The notes under the pieces: generated by a model | Database searches by the model: none | Told to the model about the DNA's origin: nothing | What the model saw: the letters and a program-made list of their open reading frames with translations, nothing else | Part shown: positions 50,832 through 60,439 of the stretch, one piece after another | Numbering within the stretch: the first letter of the stretch is position 1 | How the letters are laid out: every line of letters begins with the position of its first letter | Source: Crossaster papposus | Lineage: Eukaryota > Echinodermata > Asteroidea > Velatida > Solasteridae | Direction: 5' to 3' | DNA length: 64,000 nucleotides | Assembly (NCBI GenBank): GCA_037893245.1 | Contig: JBAIAA010000262.1 | Coordinates: 1,488,001 to 1,552,000, forward strand | Position numbers and translations under genes: made by a program

Positions 50832-51800
50832 TCATGTGAATTTAGAAACAGAAAACAAAATTAAAGCAGACATTCTAAAAACATTCTAAAATATGTATTA
50901 CATTTGAATAACAGTGAAGCAAAACAAACTCTTCAGCAGAGCGAGGTTTTGGTCCTCGGACATCTGGGTTATGGGCCCAGCACGCTCACACTGCAACACT
51001 CTGCGTAACTATTTTTAATGAAAATGAAATCACTATCAAGAAAATAATTATTCTGAGCAGACCGAGGTTGTGGTCATCCGAACTCTCGGTTACTGACCAA
51101 GAAAGTGTCTACTTCGTCACTCTGAGTCGAGTACCTCAAGTCATACCAAGAACTTGTTAGCATAGCGAGGTTTCGATCCTCGGACCTCTGGGTTATGGGC
51201 CCAGCACGCTTTCACTGCGCCACTCTGCTTCATGTGAATTTAGAAACAGAAAACAAAATTAAAGCAGACATTCTAAAAACATTCTAAAATATGTATTACA
51301 TTGGAATAACAGTGAAGCAAAAAAAATCTTTAGCAGAGCGAGGTTTTGGTCCTCGGACATCTGGGTTATTGGCCCAGAACGCTCACACTGCTCCACTCTA
51401 CTTCATGTACATTTAGAAACAGCAATCAAAATGAAAGCAGACATTCTAAAAACATTCAAAAATATTTATTACATTTGAATAACAGTGAAGCAAAAATACC
51501 TCTTTAGCAGAGCGAGGTTTTGGTCTTCCGACCTCTGGGTTATGGGCCCAGCACGCTCACACTGCAACACTCTGCGTAACTATTTTTAATGAAAATGAAA
51601 TCACTATCAAGGAAATAATTATTCTGAGCAGACCGAGGTTGTGGTCATCCGAACTCTCGGTTACTGACCAAGAAAGTGTCTACTTCGTCACTCTGAGTCG
51701 AGTACCTCAAGTCATACCAAGAACTTGTTAGCATAGCGAGGTTTCGATCCTCGGACCTCTGGGTTATGGGCCCAGCACGCTTCCACTGCGCCACTCTGCT
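45623..51800 (-). pseudogene. tRNA-iMet with acceptor mismatch and no stop (7 copies)
   Basis: Copies at 45623, 46592, 47163, 48875, 49446, 51158 and 51729 carry plus-strand TAGCATAGCG (G:A mismatch in the acceptor stem) together with CCAAGAAC, which destroys the Pol III stop. Spacing of 571 bp within groups (46592 to 47163, 48875 to 49446, 51158 to 51729) and 2283 bp between groups shows nested amplification. The copy at 51158 has an extra D-loop change. Confidence 0.7.
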
Positions 51801-51876
51801 TCATGTGAATTTAGAAACAGAAAACAAAATTAAAGCAGACATTCTAAAAACATTCTAAAATATGTATTACATTGGA

Positions 51877-51888
51877 TTAATAAATACC
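51877..51888. repeat. Terminal inverted repeat of the 305-bp element (outer arm)
   Basis: TTAATAAATACC, perfectly inverted at 51999-52010 beside the hairpin. Confidence 0.85.
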
Positions 51889-51998
51889 TAGGAGAGTTCA
51901 AAGCTTCTGATTGGTCGAGACTCGATCACGTGGAGGGCATTACCACGCAGTAATTGACCGGGCTTTCAAAAATTCACTGTTTTTCCCCTAAAACAAAA

Positions 51999-52010
51999 GG
52001 TATTTATTAA
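51999..52010. repeat. Subterminal inverted repeat of the 305-bp element (inner arm)
   Basis: GGTATTTATTAA, one base inside the hairpin, partner of the left tip. Confidence 0.85.
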
Positions 52011-52011
52011 A

Positions 52012-52178
52012 GGAAATAACAGGGTGAGTACCCGATCATTACTGCGTGATAATTGACCGGGTTGGGCGATGACCGCTGGTAATAGACCTCGCCTTCGGCT
52101 CGGTCTATTACCATTGGTCATCGCCCAACCCGGTCAATTATCACGCAGTAATGACCGGGTACTCACCCTGTTATTTCC
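52012..52178. repeat. Long terminal hairpin of the 305-bp element
   Basis: Arms of roughly 77 bp run from GGAAATAACAGGG to CCCTGTTATTTCC with only a few mismatches (for example GATC opposite GACC, and GCT opposite ATT near the apex); the loop lies around GCCTTCGGC. A related stretch, CACGCAGTAATTGACCGGG, also occurs outside the hairpin at about 51934. Confidence 0.9.
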
Positions 52179-54320
52179 TAAATAACAGTGAAGCAAAAAA
52201 AATCTTTAGCAGAGCGAGGTTTTGGTCCTCGGACATCTGGGTTATTGGCCCAGAACGCTCACACTGCTCCACTCTACTTCATGTACATTTAGAAACAGCA
52301 ATCAAAATGAAAGCAGACATTCTAAAAACATTCAAAAATATTTATTACATTTGAATAACAGTGAAGCAAAAATACCTCTTTAGCAGAGCGAGGTTTTGGT
52401 CTTCCGACCTCTGGGTTATGGGCCCAGCACGCTCACACTGCAACACTCTGCGTAACTATTTTTAATGAAAATGAAATCACTATCAAGGAAATAATTATTC
52501 TGAGCAGACCGAGGTTGTGGTCATCCGAACACTCGGTTACTGACCAAGAAAGTGTCTACTTCGTCACTCTGAGTCGAGTACCTCAAGTCATACCAAGAAC
52601 TTGTTAGCAGAGCGAGGTTTCGATCCTCGGACCTCTGGGTTATGGGCCCAGTACGCTTCCACTGCGCCACTCTGCTTCATGTGAATTTAGAAACAGAAAA
52701 CAAAATTAAAGCTGACATTCTAAAAACATTCTAAAATATGTATTACATTGGAATAACAGTGAAGCAAAAACAATCTTTAGCAGAGCGAGGTTTTGGTCCT
52801 CGGACATCTGGGTTATGGGCCCAGCACGCTTCCACTGCGCCACTCTGCTTCATGTGAATTTAGAAACAGAAAACAAAATTAAAGCAGACATTCTAAAAAC
52901 ATTCTAAAATATGTATTACATTGGAATAACAGTGAAGCAAAAAAATCTTTAGCAGAGCGAGGTTTTGGTCCTCGGACATCTGGGTTATTGGCCCAGAACG
53001 CTCACACTGCTCCACTCTACTTCATGTACATTTAGAAACAGCAATCAAAATGAAAGCAGACATTCTAAAAACATTCTAAAATATTTATTACATTTGAATA
53101 ACAGTGAAGCAAAAATACCTCTTTAGCAGAGCGAGGTTTTGGTCTTCGGACCTCTGGGTTATGGGCCCAGCACGCTCCCACTGCAACACTCTGCGTAACT
53201 ATTTTTAATGAAAATGAAATCACTATCAAGGAAATAATTATTCTGAGCAGACCGAGGTTGTGGTCATCCGAACTCTCGGTTACTGACCAAGAAAGTGTCT
53301 ACTTCGTCACTCTGAGTCGAGTACCTCAAGTCATACCAAGAACTTGTTAGCAGAGCGAGGTTTCGATCCTCGGACCTCTGGGTTATGGGCCCAGTACGCT
53401 TCCACTGCGCCACTCTGCTTCATGTGAATTTAGAAACAGAAAACAAAATTAAAGCAGACATTCTAAAAACATTCTAAAATATGTATTACATTGGAATAAC
53501 AGTGAAGCAAAAACAATCTTTAGCAGAGCGAGGTTTTGGTCTTCGGAAATCTGGGTTATTGGCCCAGCACGCTCACACTGCTCCACTGTACTTCATGTAC
53601 ATTTAGAAACAGCAATCAAAATGAAAGCAGACATTCTAAAAACATTCTAAAATATTTATTACATTTGAATAACAGTGAAGCAAAAATACCTCTTTAGCAG
53701 AGCGAGGTTTTGGTCTTCCGACCTCTGGGTTATGGGCCCAGCACGCTCCCACTGTACCACTCTGCGTAACTATTTTTGTAATGAAAATGAAATCACTATC
53801 AAGGAAATAATTATTCTGAGCAGACCGAGGTTGTGGTCATCCGAACTCTCAGTTACTGACCAAGAAAGTGTCTACTTCGTCACTCTGAGTCGAGTACCAC
53901 AAGTCATACCAAAAACTTGTTAGCCGAGCGAGGTTTCGATCCTCGGACCTCTGGGTTATGGGCCCAGCACGCTTCCACTGCGCCACTCTGCTTCATGTGA
54001 ATTTAGAAACAGCAAACAAAATGAAAGCAGACATTCTAAAAACATTCTAAAATATTTATTACATTTGAATAACAGTGAAGCAAAAATACCTCTTTAGCAG
54101 AGCGAGGTTTTGGTCTTCGGACCTCTGGGTTATGGGCCCAGCACGCTCCCACTGTACCACTCTGCGTAACTATTTGTGTAATGAAAATGAAATCACTATC
54201 AAGGACATAATTATCCTGAGCAGACCGAGGTTGTGGTCATCCGAAATATCGGTTACTGGCCAAGAAAGTGTCTACTTCGTCACTCTGAGTCGAGTACCTC
54301 AAGTCATACCAAAAACTTGT

Positions 54321-54392
54321 TAGCAGAGCGAGGTTTCGATCCTCGGACCTCTGGGTTAAGGGCCCAGCACGCTTCCACTGCGCCACTCTACT
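54321..54392 (-). tRNA. Initiator-type tRNA body with CTT anticodon, all stems paired
   Basis: Unlike type E, this copy keeps the full T-arm (CGAGG-ATCGAAA-CCTCG), the A and B boxes, the anticodon stem CTGGG/CCCAG and a five-T stop, yet its loop reads CCCTTAA. The result is a foldable initiator tRNA body whose anticodon would read AAG (lysine codon). The acceptor has the same G:U wobble as type F. Alternatives are a recombinant pseudogene between types E and A. Whether it is expressed or charged is unknown. Confidence 0.7.
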
Positions 54393-55116
54393 TCATGTAA
54401 AGTTAGAAACAGCAAACAAAATGAAAGCGGACATTCTAAAAACATTCTAAAATATTTATTAAATTTGAATAACAGTTAAACAAAAATACCTCTTTAGCAG
54501 AGCGAGGTTTTGGTCTTCGGACCTCTGGGTTATGGGACCAGCACGCTCCCACTGCAACACTCTGCCTAACAGTCTTTCCTGAAAATGAAATCACTATCAA
54601 GGAAATAATTATCCTGAGCACACCGAGGTTGTGGTCATCCGAACTCTCGGTTACTGACCAAGAAAGTGTCTACTTCGTCACTCTGAGTCGAGTACCTCAA
54701 GTCATACCAAAAACTTGTTAGCAGAGCGAGGTTTCGATCCTCTGACCTCTGGGTTATGGGCCCAGCACGCTTCCACTGCGCCACTCTGCTTCATGTGAAT
54801 TTAGAAACAGAAAACAAAATTAAAGCAGACATTCTAAAAACATTCTAAAATATGTATTACATTTGAATAACAGTGAAGCAAAACAAACTCTTCAGCAGAG
54901 CGAGGTTTTGGTCCTCGGACATCTGGGTTATGGGCCCAGCACGCTCACATTGCAACACTCTGCGTAACTATTTTTAATGAAAATGAAATCACTATCAAGA
55001 AAATAATTATTCTGAGCAGACCGAGGTTGTGGTCATCCGAACTCTCGGTTACTGACCAAGAAAGTGTCTACTTCGTCACTCTGAGTCGAGTACCTCAAGT
55101 CATACCAAGAACTTGT

Positions 55117-55188
55117 TAGCAGAGCGAGGTTTCGATCCTCGGACCTCTGGGTTATGGGCCCAGCACGCTTCCACTGCGCCACTCTGCT
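55117..55188 (-). tRNA. Initiator tRNA-Met (CAT), intact, stop lost
   Basis: The 72-nt sequence is exact, but the downstream run is broken by one substitution (plus-strand CCAAGAAC), leaving no T4 or longer within about 10 nt. Confidence 0.88.
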
Positions 55189-57229
55189 TCATGTGAATTT
55201 AGAAACAGAAAACAAAATTAAAGCAGACATTCTAAAAACATTCTAAAATATGTATTACATTGGAATAACAGTGAAGCAAAAAAAATCTTTAGCAGAGCGA
55301 GGTTTTGGTCCTCGGACATCTGGGTTATTGGCCCAGCACGCTCACACTGCTCCACTCTACTTCATGTACATTTAGAAACAGCAATCAAAATGAAAGCAGA
55401 CATTCTAAAAACATTCTAAAATATTTATTACATTTGAATAACAGTGAAGCAAAAATACCTCTTTAGCAGAGCGAGGTTTTGGTCTTCCGACCTCTGGGTT
55501 ATGGGCCCAGCACGCTCCCACTGTACCACTCTGCGTAACTATTTTTGTAATGAAAATGAAATCACTATCAAGGAAATAATTATTCTGAGCAGACCGAGGT
55601 TGTGGTCATCCGAACTCTCGGTTACTTACCAAGAAAGTGTCTACTTTGTCACTCTGAATCGAGTACCTCAAGTCATACAAAAAACTTGTTAGCAGAGCGA
55701 GGTTTCGATCCTCGGACCTCTGGGTTATGGGCCCAGCACGCTCATACTGCTCCACTCTACTTCATGTAAATTTAGAAACAGCAATCAAAATGAAAGCAGA
55801 CATTCTAAAAACATTCTAAAATATGTATTACATTTGAATAACAGTGAAGCAAAAATACCTCTTTAGCAGAACGAGGTTTTGGTCCTCGGACATCTGGGTT
55901 ATGGGCCCAGCACGCTCACACTGCTCCACTCTACTTCATGTAAATTTAGAAACAGCAATCAAAATGAAAGCAGACATTCTAAAAACATTCTAAAATATTT
56001 ATTACATTTGAATAACAGTGAAGCAAAAATACCTCTTTAGCAGAGCGAGGTTTTGGTCTTCGGATCTCTGGGTTATGGGCCCTGCACGCTCCCACTGCAA
56101 CACTCTGCGTAACTATTTTTAATGAAAATGAAATCACTATCAAGGACATAATTATCCTGAGCAGACCGAGGTTGTGGTCATCCGAAATATCGGTTACTGG
56201 CCAAGAAAGTGTCTACTTCGTCACTCTGAGTCGGGTACCTCAAGTCATACCAAAAACGTGTTAGCAGAGCGAGGTTTCGATCTTTGGACATCTGGGTTAA
56301 GGCCCAGCACGCTTCCACTGCGCCACTCTACTTCATGTAAAGTTAGAAACAGCAAACAAAATGAAAGCAGACATTCTAAAAACATTCTAAAATATTTATT
56401 AAATTTGAATAACAGTGAAGCAAAAATACCTCTTTAGCAGAGCGAGGTTTTGGTCTTCGGACCTCTGGGTTATGGGCCCAGCACGTTCCCACTGCAACAC
56501 TCTGCGTAACTATTTTAAATGAAAATGAAATCACTATCAAGGAAATAATTATTCTGAGCAGACCGAGGTTGTGGTCATCCGAACTCTCGGTTACTTACCA
56601 AGAAAGTGTCTACTTCGTCACTCTGAATCGAGTACCTCAAGTCATACCAAAAACTTGTTAGCAGAGCGAGGTTTCGATCTTTGGACATCTGGGTTAAGGC
56701 CCAGCACGCTTCCACTGCGCCACTCTGCTTCATGTGAATTTAGAAACAGAAAACAAAATTAAAGCAGACATTCTAAAAACATTCTAAAATATGTATTACA
56801 TTTGAATAACAGTGAAGCAAAACAAACTCTTCAGCAGAGCGAGGTTTTGGTCCTCGGACATCTGGGTTATTGGCCCAGCACGCTCACACTGCTCCACTCT
56901 ACTTCATGTACATTTAGAAACAGCAAACAAAATGAAAGCAGACATTCTAAAAACATTCTAAAATATGTATTACATTTGAATAACAGTTAAGCAAATATAC
57001 CTCTTTAGCAGAGCGAGGTTTTGTACTTCGGACCTCTGGGTTACGGGCCCAGCACGCTCCCACTGCAACACTCTGGGTAACTATCTTTCCTGAAAATGAA
57101 ATCACTACCAAGGAAATAATTATCCTGAGCAGACCGAGGTTGTGGTCATCCGAACTCTCGGTTACTGACCAAGAAAGTGTCTACTTCGTCACTCTGAGTC
57201 GAGTACCTCAAGTCATACCAAAAACTTGT

Positions 57230-57301
57230 TAGCAGAGCGAGGTTTCGATCCTCGGACCTCTGGGTTATGGGCCCAGCACGCTCCCACTGCGCCACTCTGC
57301 T
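57230..57301 (-). tRNA. Initiator tRNA-Met (CAT), D-loop variant
   Basis: It differs from the intact copy by one D-loop base (AGTGGGA in place of AGTGGAA). All stems, the boxes, the CAT loop and the five-T stop are intact, so it is as plausible a gene as the exact copies. Confidence 0.82.
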
Positions 57302-59571
57302 TCATGTGAATTTAGAAACAGAAAACAAAATTAAAGCAGACATTCTAAAAACATTCTAAAATATGTATTACATTTGAATAACAGTGAAGCAAAAATACCT
57401 CTTTAGCAGAACGAGGTTTTGGTCCTCGGACATCTGGGTTATGGGCCCAGCACGCTCCCACTGCTCCACTCTACTTCATGTACATTTAGAAACAGCAAAC
57501 AAAATGAAAGCAGACATTCTAAAAACATTCTAAAATATGTATTACATTTGAATAACAGTTAAGCAAATATACCTCTTTAGCAGAGCGAGGTTTTGGACTT
57601 CGGACCTCTTGTTTAAGGGCCCAGCACGCTCCCACTGAAACACTCTGGGTAACTATCTTTCCTGAAAATGAAATCACTACCAAGGAAATAATTATCCTGA
57701 GCAGACCGAGGTTGTGGTCATCCGAACTCTCGGTTACTTACCAAGAAAGTGTCTACTTCGTCACTCTGAGTCGAGTACCTCAAGTCATACCAAAAACTTG
57801 TTAGCAGAGCGAGGTTTCGATCCTCGGACATCTTGGTTAAGGGCCCAGCACGCTTCCACTGCGCCACTCTACTTCATGTAAAGTTAGAAACAGCAAACAA
57901 AATGAAAGCAGACATTCTAAAAACATTCTAAAATATTTATTAAATTTGAATAACAGTTAAGCAAAAATCACTCTTTAGCAGAGCGAGGTTTTGGTCTTCG
58001 GACCTCTGGGTTATGGGCCCAGCACGCTCCCACTGCAACACTCTGCGTAACTGTTTTTAATGAAAATGAAATCACTATCAAGGAAATAATTATCCTGAGC
58101 AGACCGAGGTTGTGGTCATCCGAACTCTCGGTTACTGACCAAGAAAGTGTCTACTTCGTCACTCTGAGTCGAGTACCTCAAGTCATACCAAAAACTTGTT
58201 AGCAGAGCGAGGTTTCTATCCTTCGACCTCTGGGTTATGGGCCCAGCACGCTTCCACTGCGCCACTCTGCTTCATGTGAATTTAGAAACAGAAAACAAAA
58301 TGAAAGCAGACATTCTAAAAACATTCTAAAATATTTATTACATTTGAATAACAGTGAAGCAAAAATACCTCTTTAGCAGAGCGAGGTTTTGATCTTCGGA
58401 CCTCTGGGTTATGGGCCCAGCACGCTCCCACTGCAACACTCTGCGTAACTAATTTTAATGAAAATGAAATCACTATCAAGGAAATACTTATTCTGAGCAG
58501 ATCGAGGTTGTGGTCATCCGAACTCTCGGTTACTGACCAAGAAAGTGTCTACTTCGTCACTCTGAGTCGAGTACCTCAAGTCATACCAAAAACTTGTTAG
58601 CAGAGCGAGGTTTCGATCCTCGGACCTCTGGGTTATGGGCCCAGCAGGCTTCCACTGCGCCACTCTGCTTCATGTGAATTTAGAAACAGAAAACAAAATT
58701 AAAGGAGACATTCTAAAAACATTCTAAAATATGTATTACATTTGAATAACAGTGAAGCAAAAATACCTCTTTAGCAGAACGAGGTTTTGGTCCTCGGACA
58801 TCTGGGTTATGGGCCCAGCACGCTCCCACTGCTCCACTCTACTTCATGTACATTTAGAAACAGCAAACAAAATGAAAGCAGACATTCTAAAAACATTCTA
58901 AAATATGTATTACATTTGAATAACAGTTAAGCAAAAATACCTCTTTAGCAGAGCGAGGTTTTGGTCTTCCGACCTCTGGGTTATGGGCCCAGCACGCTCC
59001 CACTGTACCACTCTGCGTAACTATTTTTGTAATGAAAATGAAATCACTATCAAGGAAATAATTATTCTGAGCAGACCGAGGTTGTGGTCATCCGAACTCT
59101 CAGTTACTGACCAAGAAAGTGTCTACTTCGTCACTCTGAGTCGAGTACCTCAAGTCATACCAAAAACTTGTTAGCCGAGCGAGGTTTCGATCCTCGGACC
59201 TCTGGGTTATGGGCCCAGCACGCTTCCACTGCGCCACTCTGCTTCATGTGAATTTAGAAACAGCAAACAAAATGAAAGCAGACATTCTAAAAACATTCTA
59301 AAATATTTATTACATTTGAATAACAGTGAAGCAAAAATACCTCTTTAGCAGAGCGAGGTTTTGGTCTTCGGACCTCTGGGTTATGGGCCCAGCACGCTCC
59401 CACTGTACCACTCTGCGTAACTATTTGTGTAATGAAAATGAAATCACTATCAAGGACATAATTATCCTGAGCAGACCGAGGTTGTGGTCATCCGAAATAT
59501 CGGTTACTGGCCAAGAAAGTGTCTACTTCGTCACTCTGAGTCGAGTACCTCAAGTCATACCAAAAACTTGT

Positions 59572-59643
59572 TAGCAGAGCGAGGTTTCGATCCTCGGACC
59601 TCTGGGTTAAGGGCCCAGCACGCTTCCACTGCGCCACTCTACT
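59572..59643 (-). tRNA. Initiator-type tRNA body with CTT anticodon, all stems paired
   Basis: This is the exact 5251-bp duplicate of the copy at 54321, including the five-T stop. Confidence 0.7.
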
Positions 59644-60367
59644 TCATGTAAAGTTAGAAACAGCAAACAAAATGAAAGCGGACATTCTAAAAACATTCTA
59701 AAATATTTATTAAATTTGAATAACAGTTAAACAAAAATACCTCTTTAGCAGAGCGAGGTTTTGGTCTTCGGACCTCTGGGTTATGGGACCAGCACGCTCC
59801 CACTGCAACACTCTGCCTAACAGTCTTTCCTGAAAATGAAATCACTATCAAGGAAATAATTATCCTGAGCACACCGAGGTTGTGGTCATCCGAACTCTCG
59901 GTTACTGACCAAGAAAGTGTCTACTTCGTCACTCTGAGTCGAGTACCTCAAGTCATACCAAAAACTTGTTAGCAGAGCGAGGTTTCGATCCTCTGACCTC
60001 TGGGTTATGGGCCCAGCACGCTTCCACTGCGCCACTCTGCTTCATGTGAATTTAGAAACAGAAAACAAAATTAAAGCAGACATTCTAAAAACATTCTAAA
60101 ATATGTATTACATTTGAATAACAGTGAAGCAAAACAAACTCTTCAGCAGAGCGAGGTTTTGGTCCTCGGACATCTGGGTTATGGGCCCAGCACGCTCACA
60201 TTGCAACACTCTGCGTAACTATTTTTAATGAAAATGAAATCACTATCAAGAAAATAATTATTCTGAGCAGACCGAGGTTGTGGTCATCCGAACTCTCGGT
60301 TACTGACCAAGAAAGTGTCTACTTCGTCACTCTGAGTCGAGTACCTCAAGTCATACCAAGAACTTGT

Positions 60368-60439
60368 TAGCAGAGCGAGGTTTCGATCCTCGGACCTCTG
60401 GGTTATGGGCCCAGCACGCTTCCACTGCGCCACTCTGCT
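60368..60439 (-). tRNA. Initiator tRNA-Met (CAT), intact, stop lost
   Basis: This is the exact 5251-bp duplicate of the copy at 55117, with the same broken downstream T-run. Confidence 0.88.

Larger units (their letters stand above)
14247..51876 (-). repeat. tRNA-iMet-derived satellite, block 3
   Basis: This is 37.6 kb of continuous satellite with unchanged polarity. Composition drifts along it: E/F/A units up to about 24 kb, 6-nt-loop modules with the ATCTTTGG T-arm from 26.4 to 43 kb, C modules with a GTACCAC D-arm near 44 kb, then D modules with an AAT-type loop (CCAATAA) and stop-less A copies from 45.6 kb. No non-satellite insertion is visible inside. Confidence 0.95.
51877..52181 (+). 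mobile_element. Helentron-like non-autonomous element, second family (305 bp)
   Basis: This is inserted in the spacer after an A module, between ATTGGA and ATAACAG. The same position in the previous 2283-bp unit (49593/49594) is uninterrupted, so the insertion is exactly 305 bp with no target-site duplication (one base of boundary ambiguity). Left tip TTAATAAATACC; its inverted copy GGTATTTATTAA is at 51999-52010, followed by a 167-bp hairpin and TAA at the right end. The build parallels the 1.6-kb elements, but the sequence is unrelated. About 110 bp of interior carries no gene. Confidence 0.75.
47907..52849 (-). pseudogene. Hybrid D/A tRNA-iMet modules (3 copies)
   Basis: Copies at 47907, 50190 and 52778 have a type-D 3' half (ACCAAAA T-loop, damaged B box) and a type-A 5' half (AGCAGAGTGGCGC). 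They are 2283 bp apart, then 2588 bp, the difference being the 305-bp element in between. Confidence 0.7.
45740..53330. repeat. Higher-order repeat, 2283-bp period, three copies plus part of a fourth
   Basis: A-type landmarks recur at 46194/48477/50760, 46592/48875/51158 and 47163/49446/51729 (2283 apart). The next landmark set, 47734/50017/52605, shows 2283 then 2588; the extra 305 is exactly the inserted element at 51877. A 571-bp sub-repeat is nested inside each unit. Confidence 0.9.
47734..53419 (-). pseudogene. tRNA-iMet with D/anticodon junction change, no stop (4 copies)
   Basis: Copies at 47734, 50017, 52605 and 53348 read plus-strand CCCAGTACGC, a G-to-A change between the D-stem and anticodon stem, and lack the five-T stop (CCAAGAAC). 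Other positions match intact iMet. Confidence 0.7.
53921..59243 (-). pseudogene. tRNA-iMet with CTCGGCT acceptor strand (2 copies)
   Basis: Copies at 53921 and 59172 (5251 bp apart) carry plus-strand TAGCCGAGCG, an A:G mismatch in the acceptor stem. The rest and the five-T stop are intact. Confidence 0.65.
54719..60041 (-). pseudogene. tRNA-iMet with T-stem end mismatch (2 copies)
   Basis: Copies at 54719 and 59970 read plus-strand CCTCTGACC, changing C49 to A and losing the outer T-stem pair. Otherwise they are intact with the five-T stop. Confidence 0.65.

Noticed and set aside
51877-52181. Simple MITE with terminal inverted repeats
   Set aside because: The inverted partner of the left tip is internal, beside a hairpin, not at the right end, and no target duplication exists.
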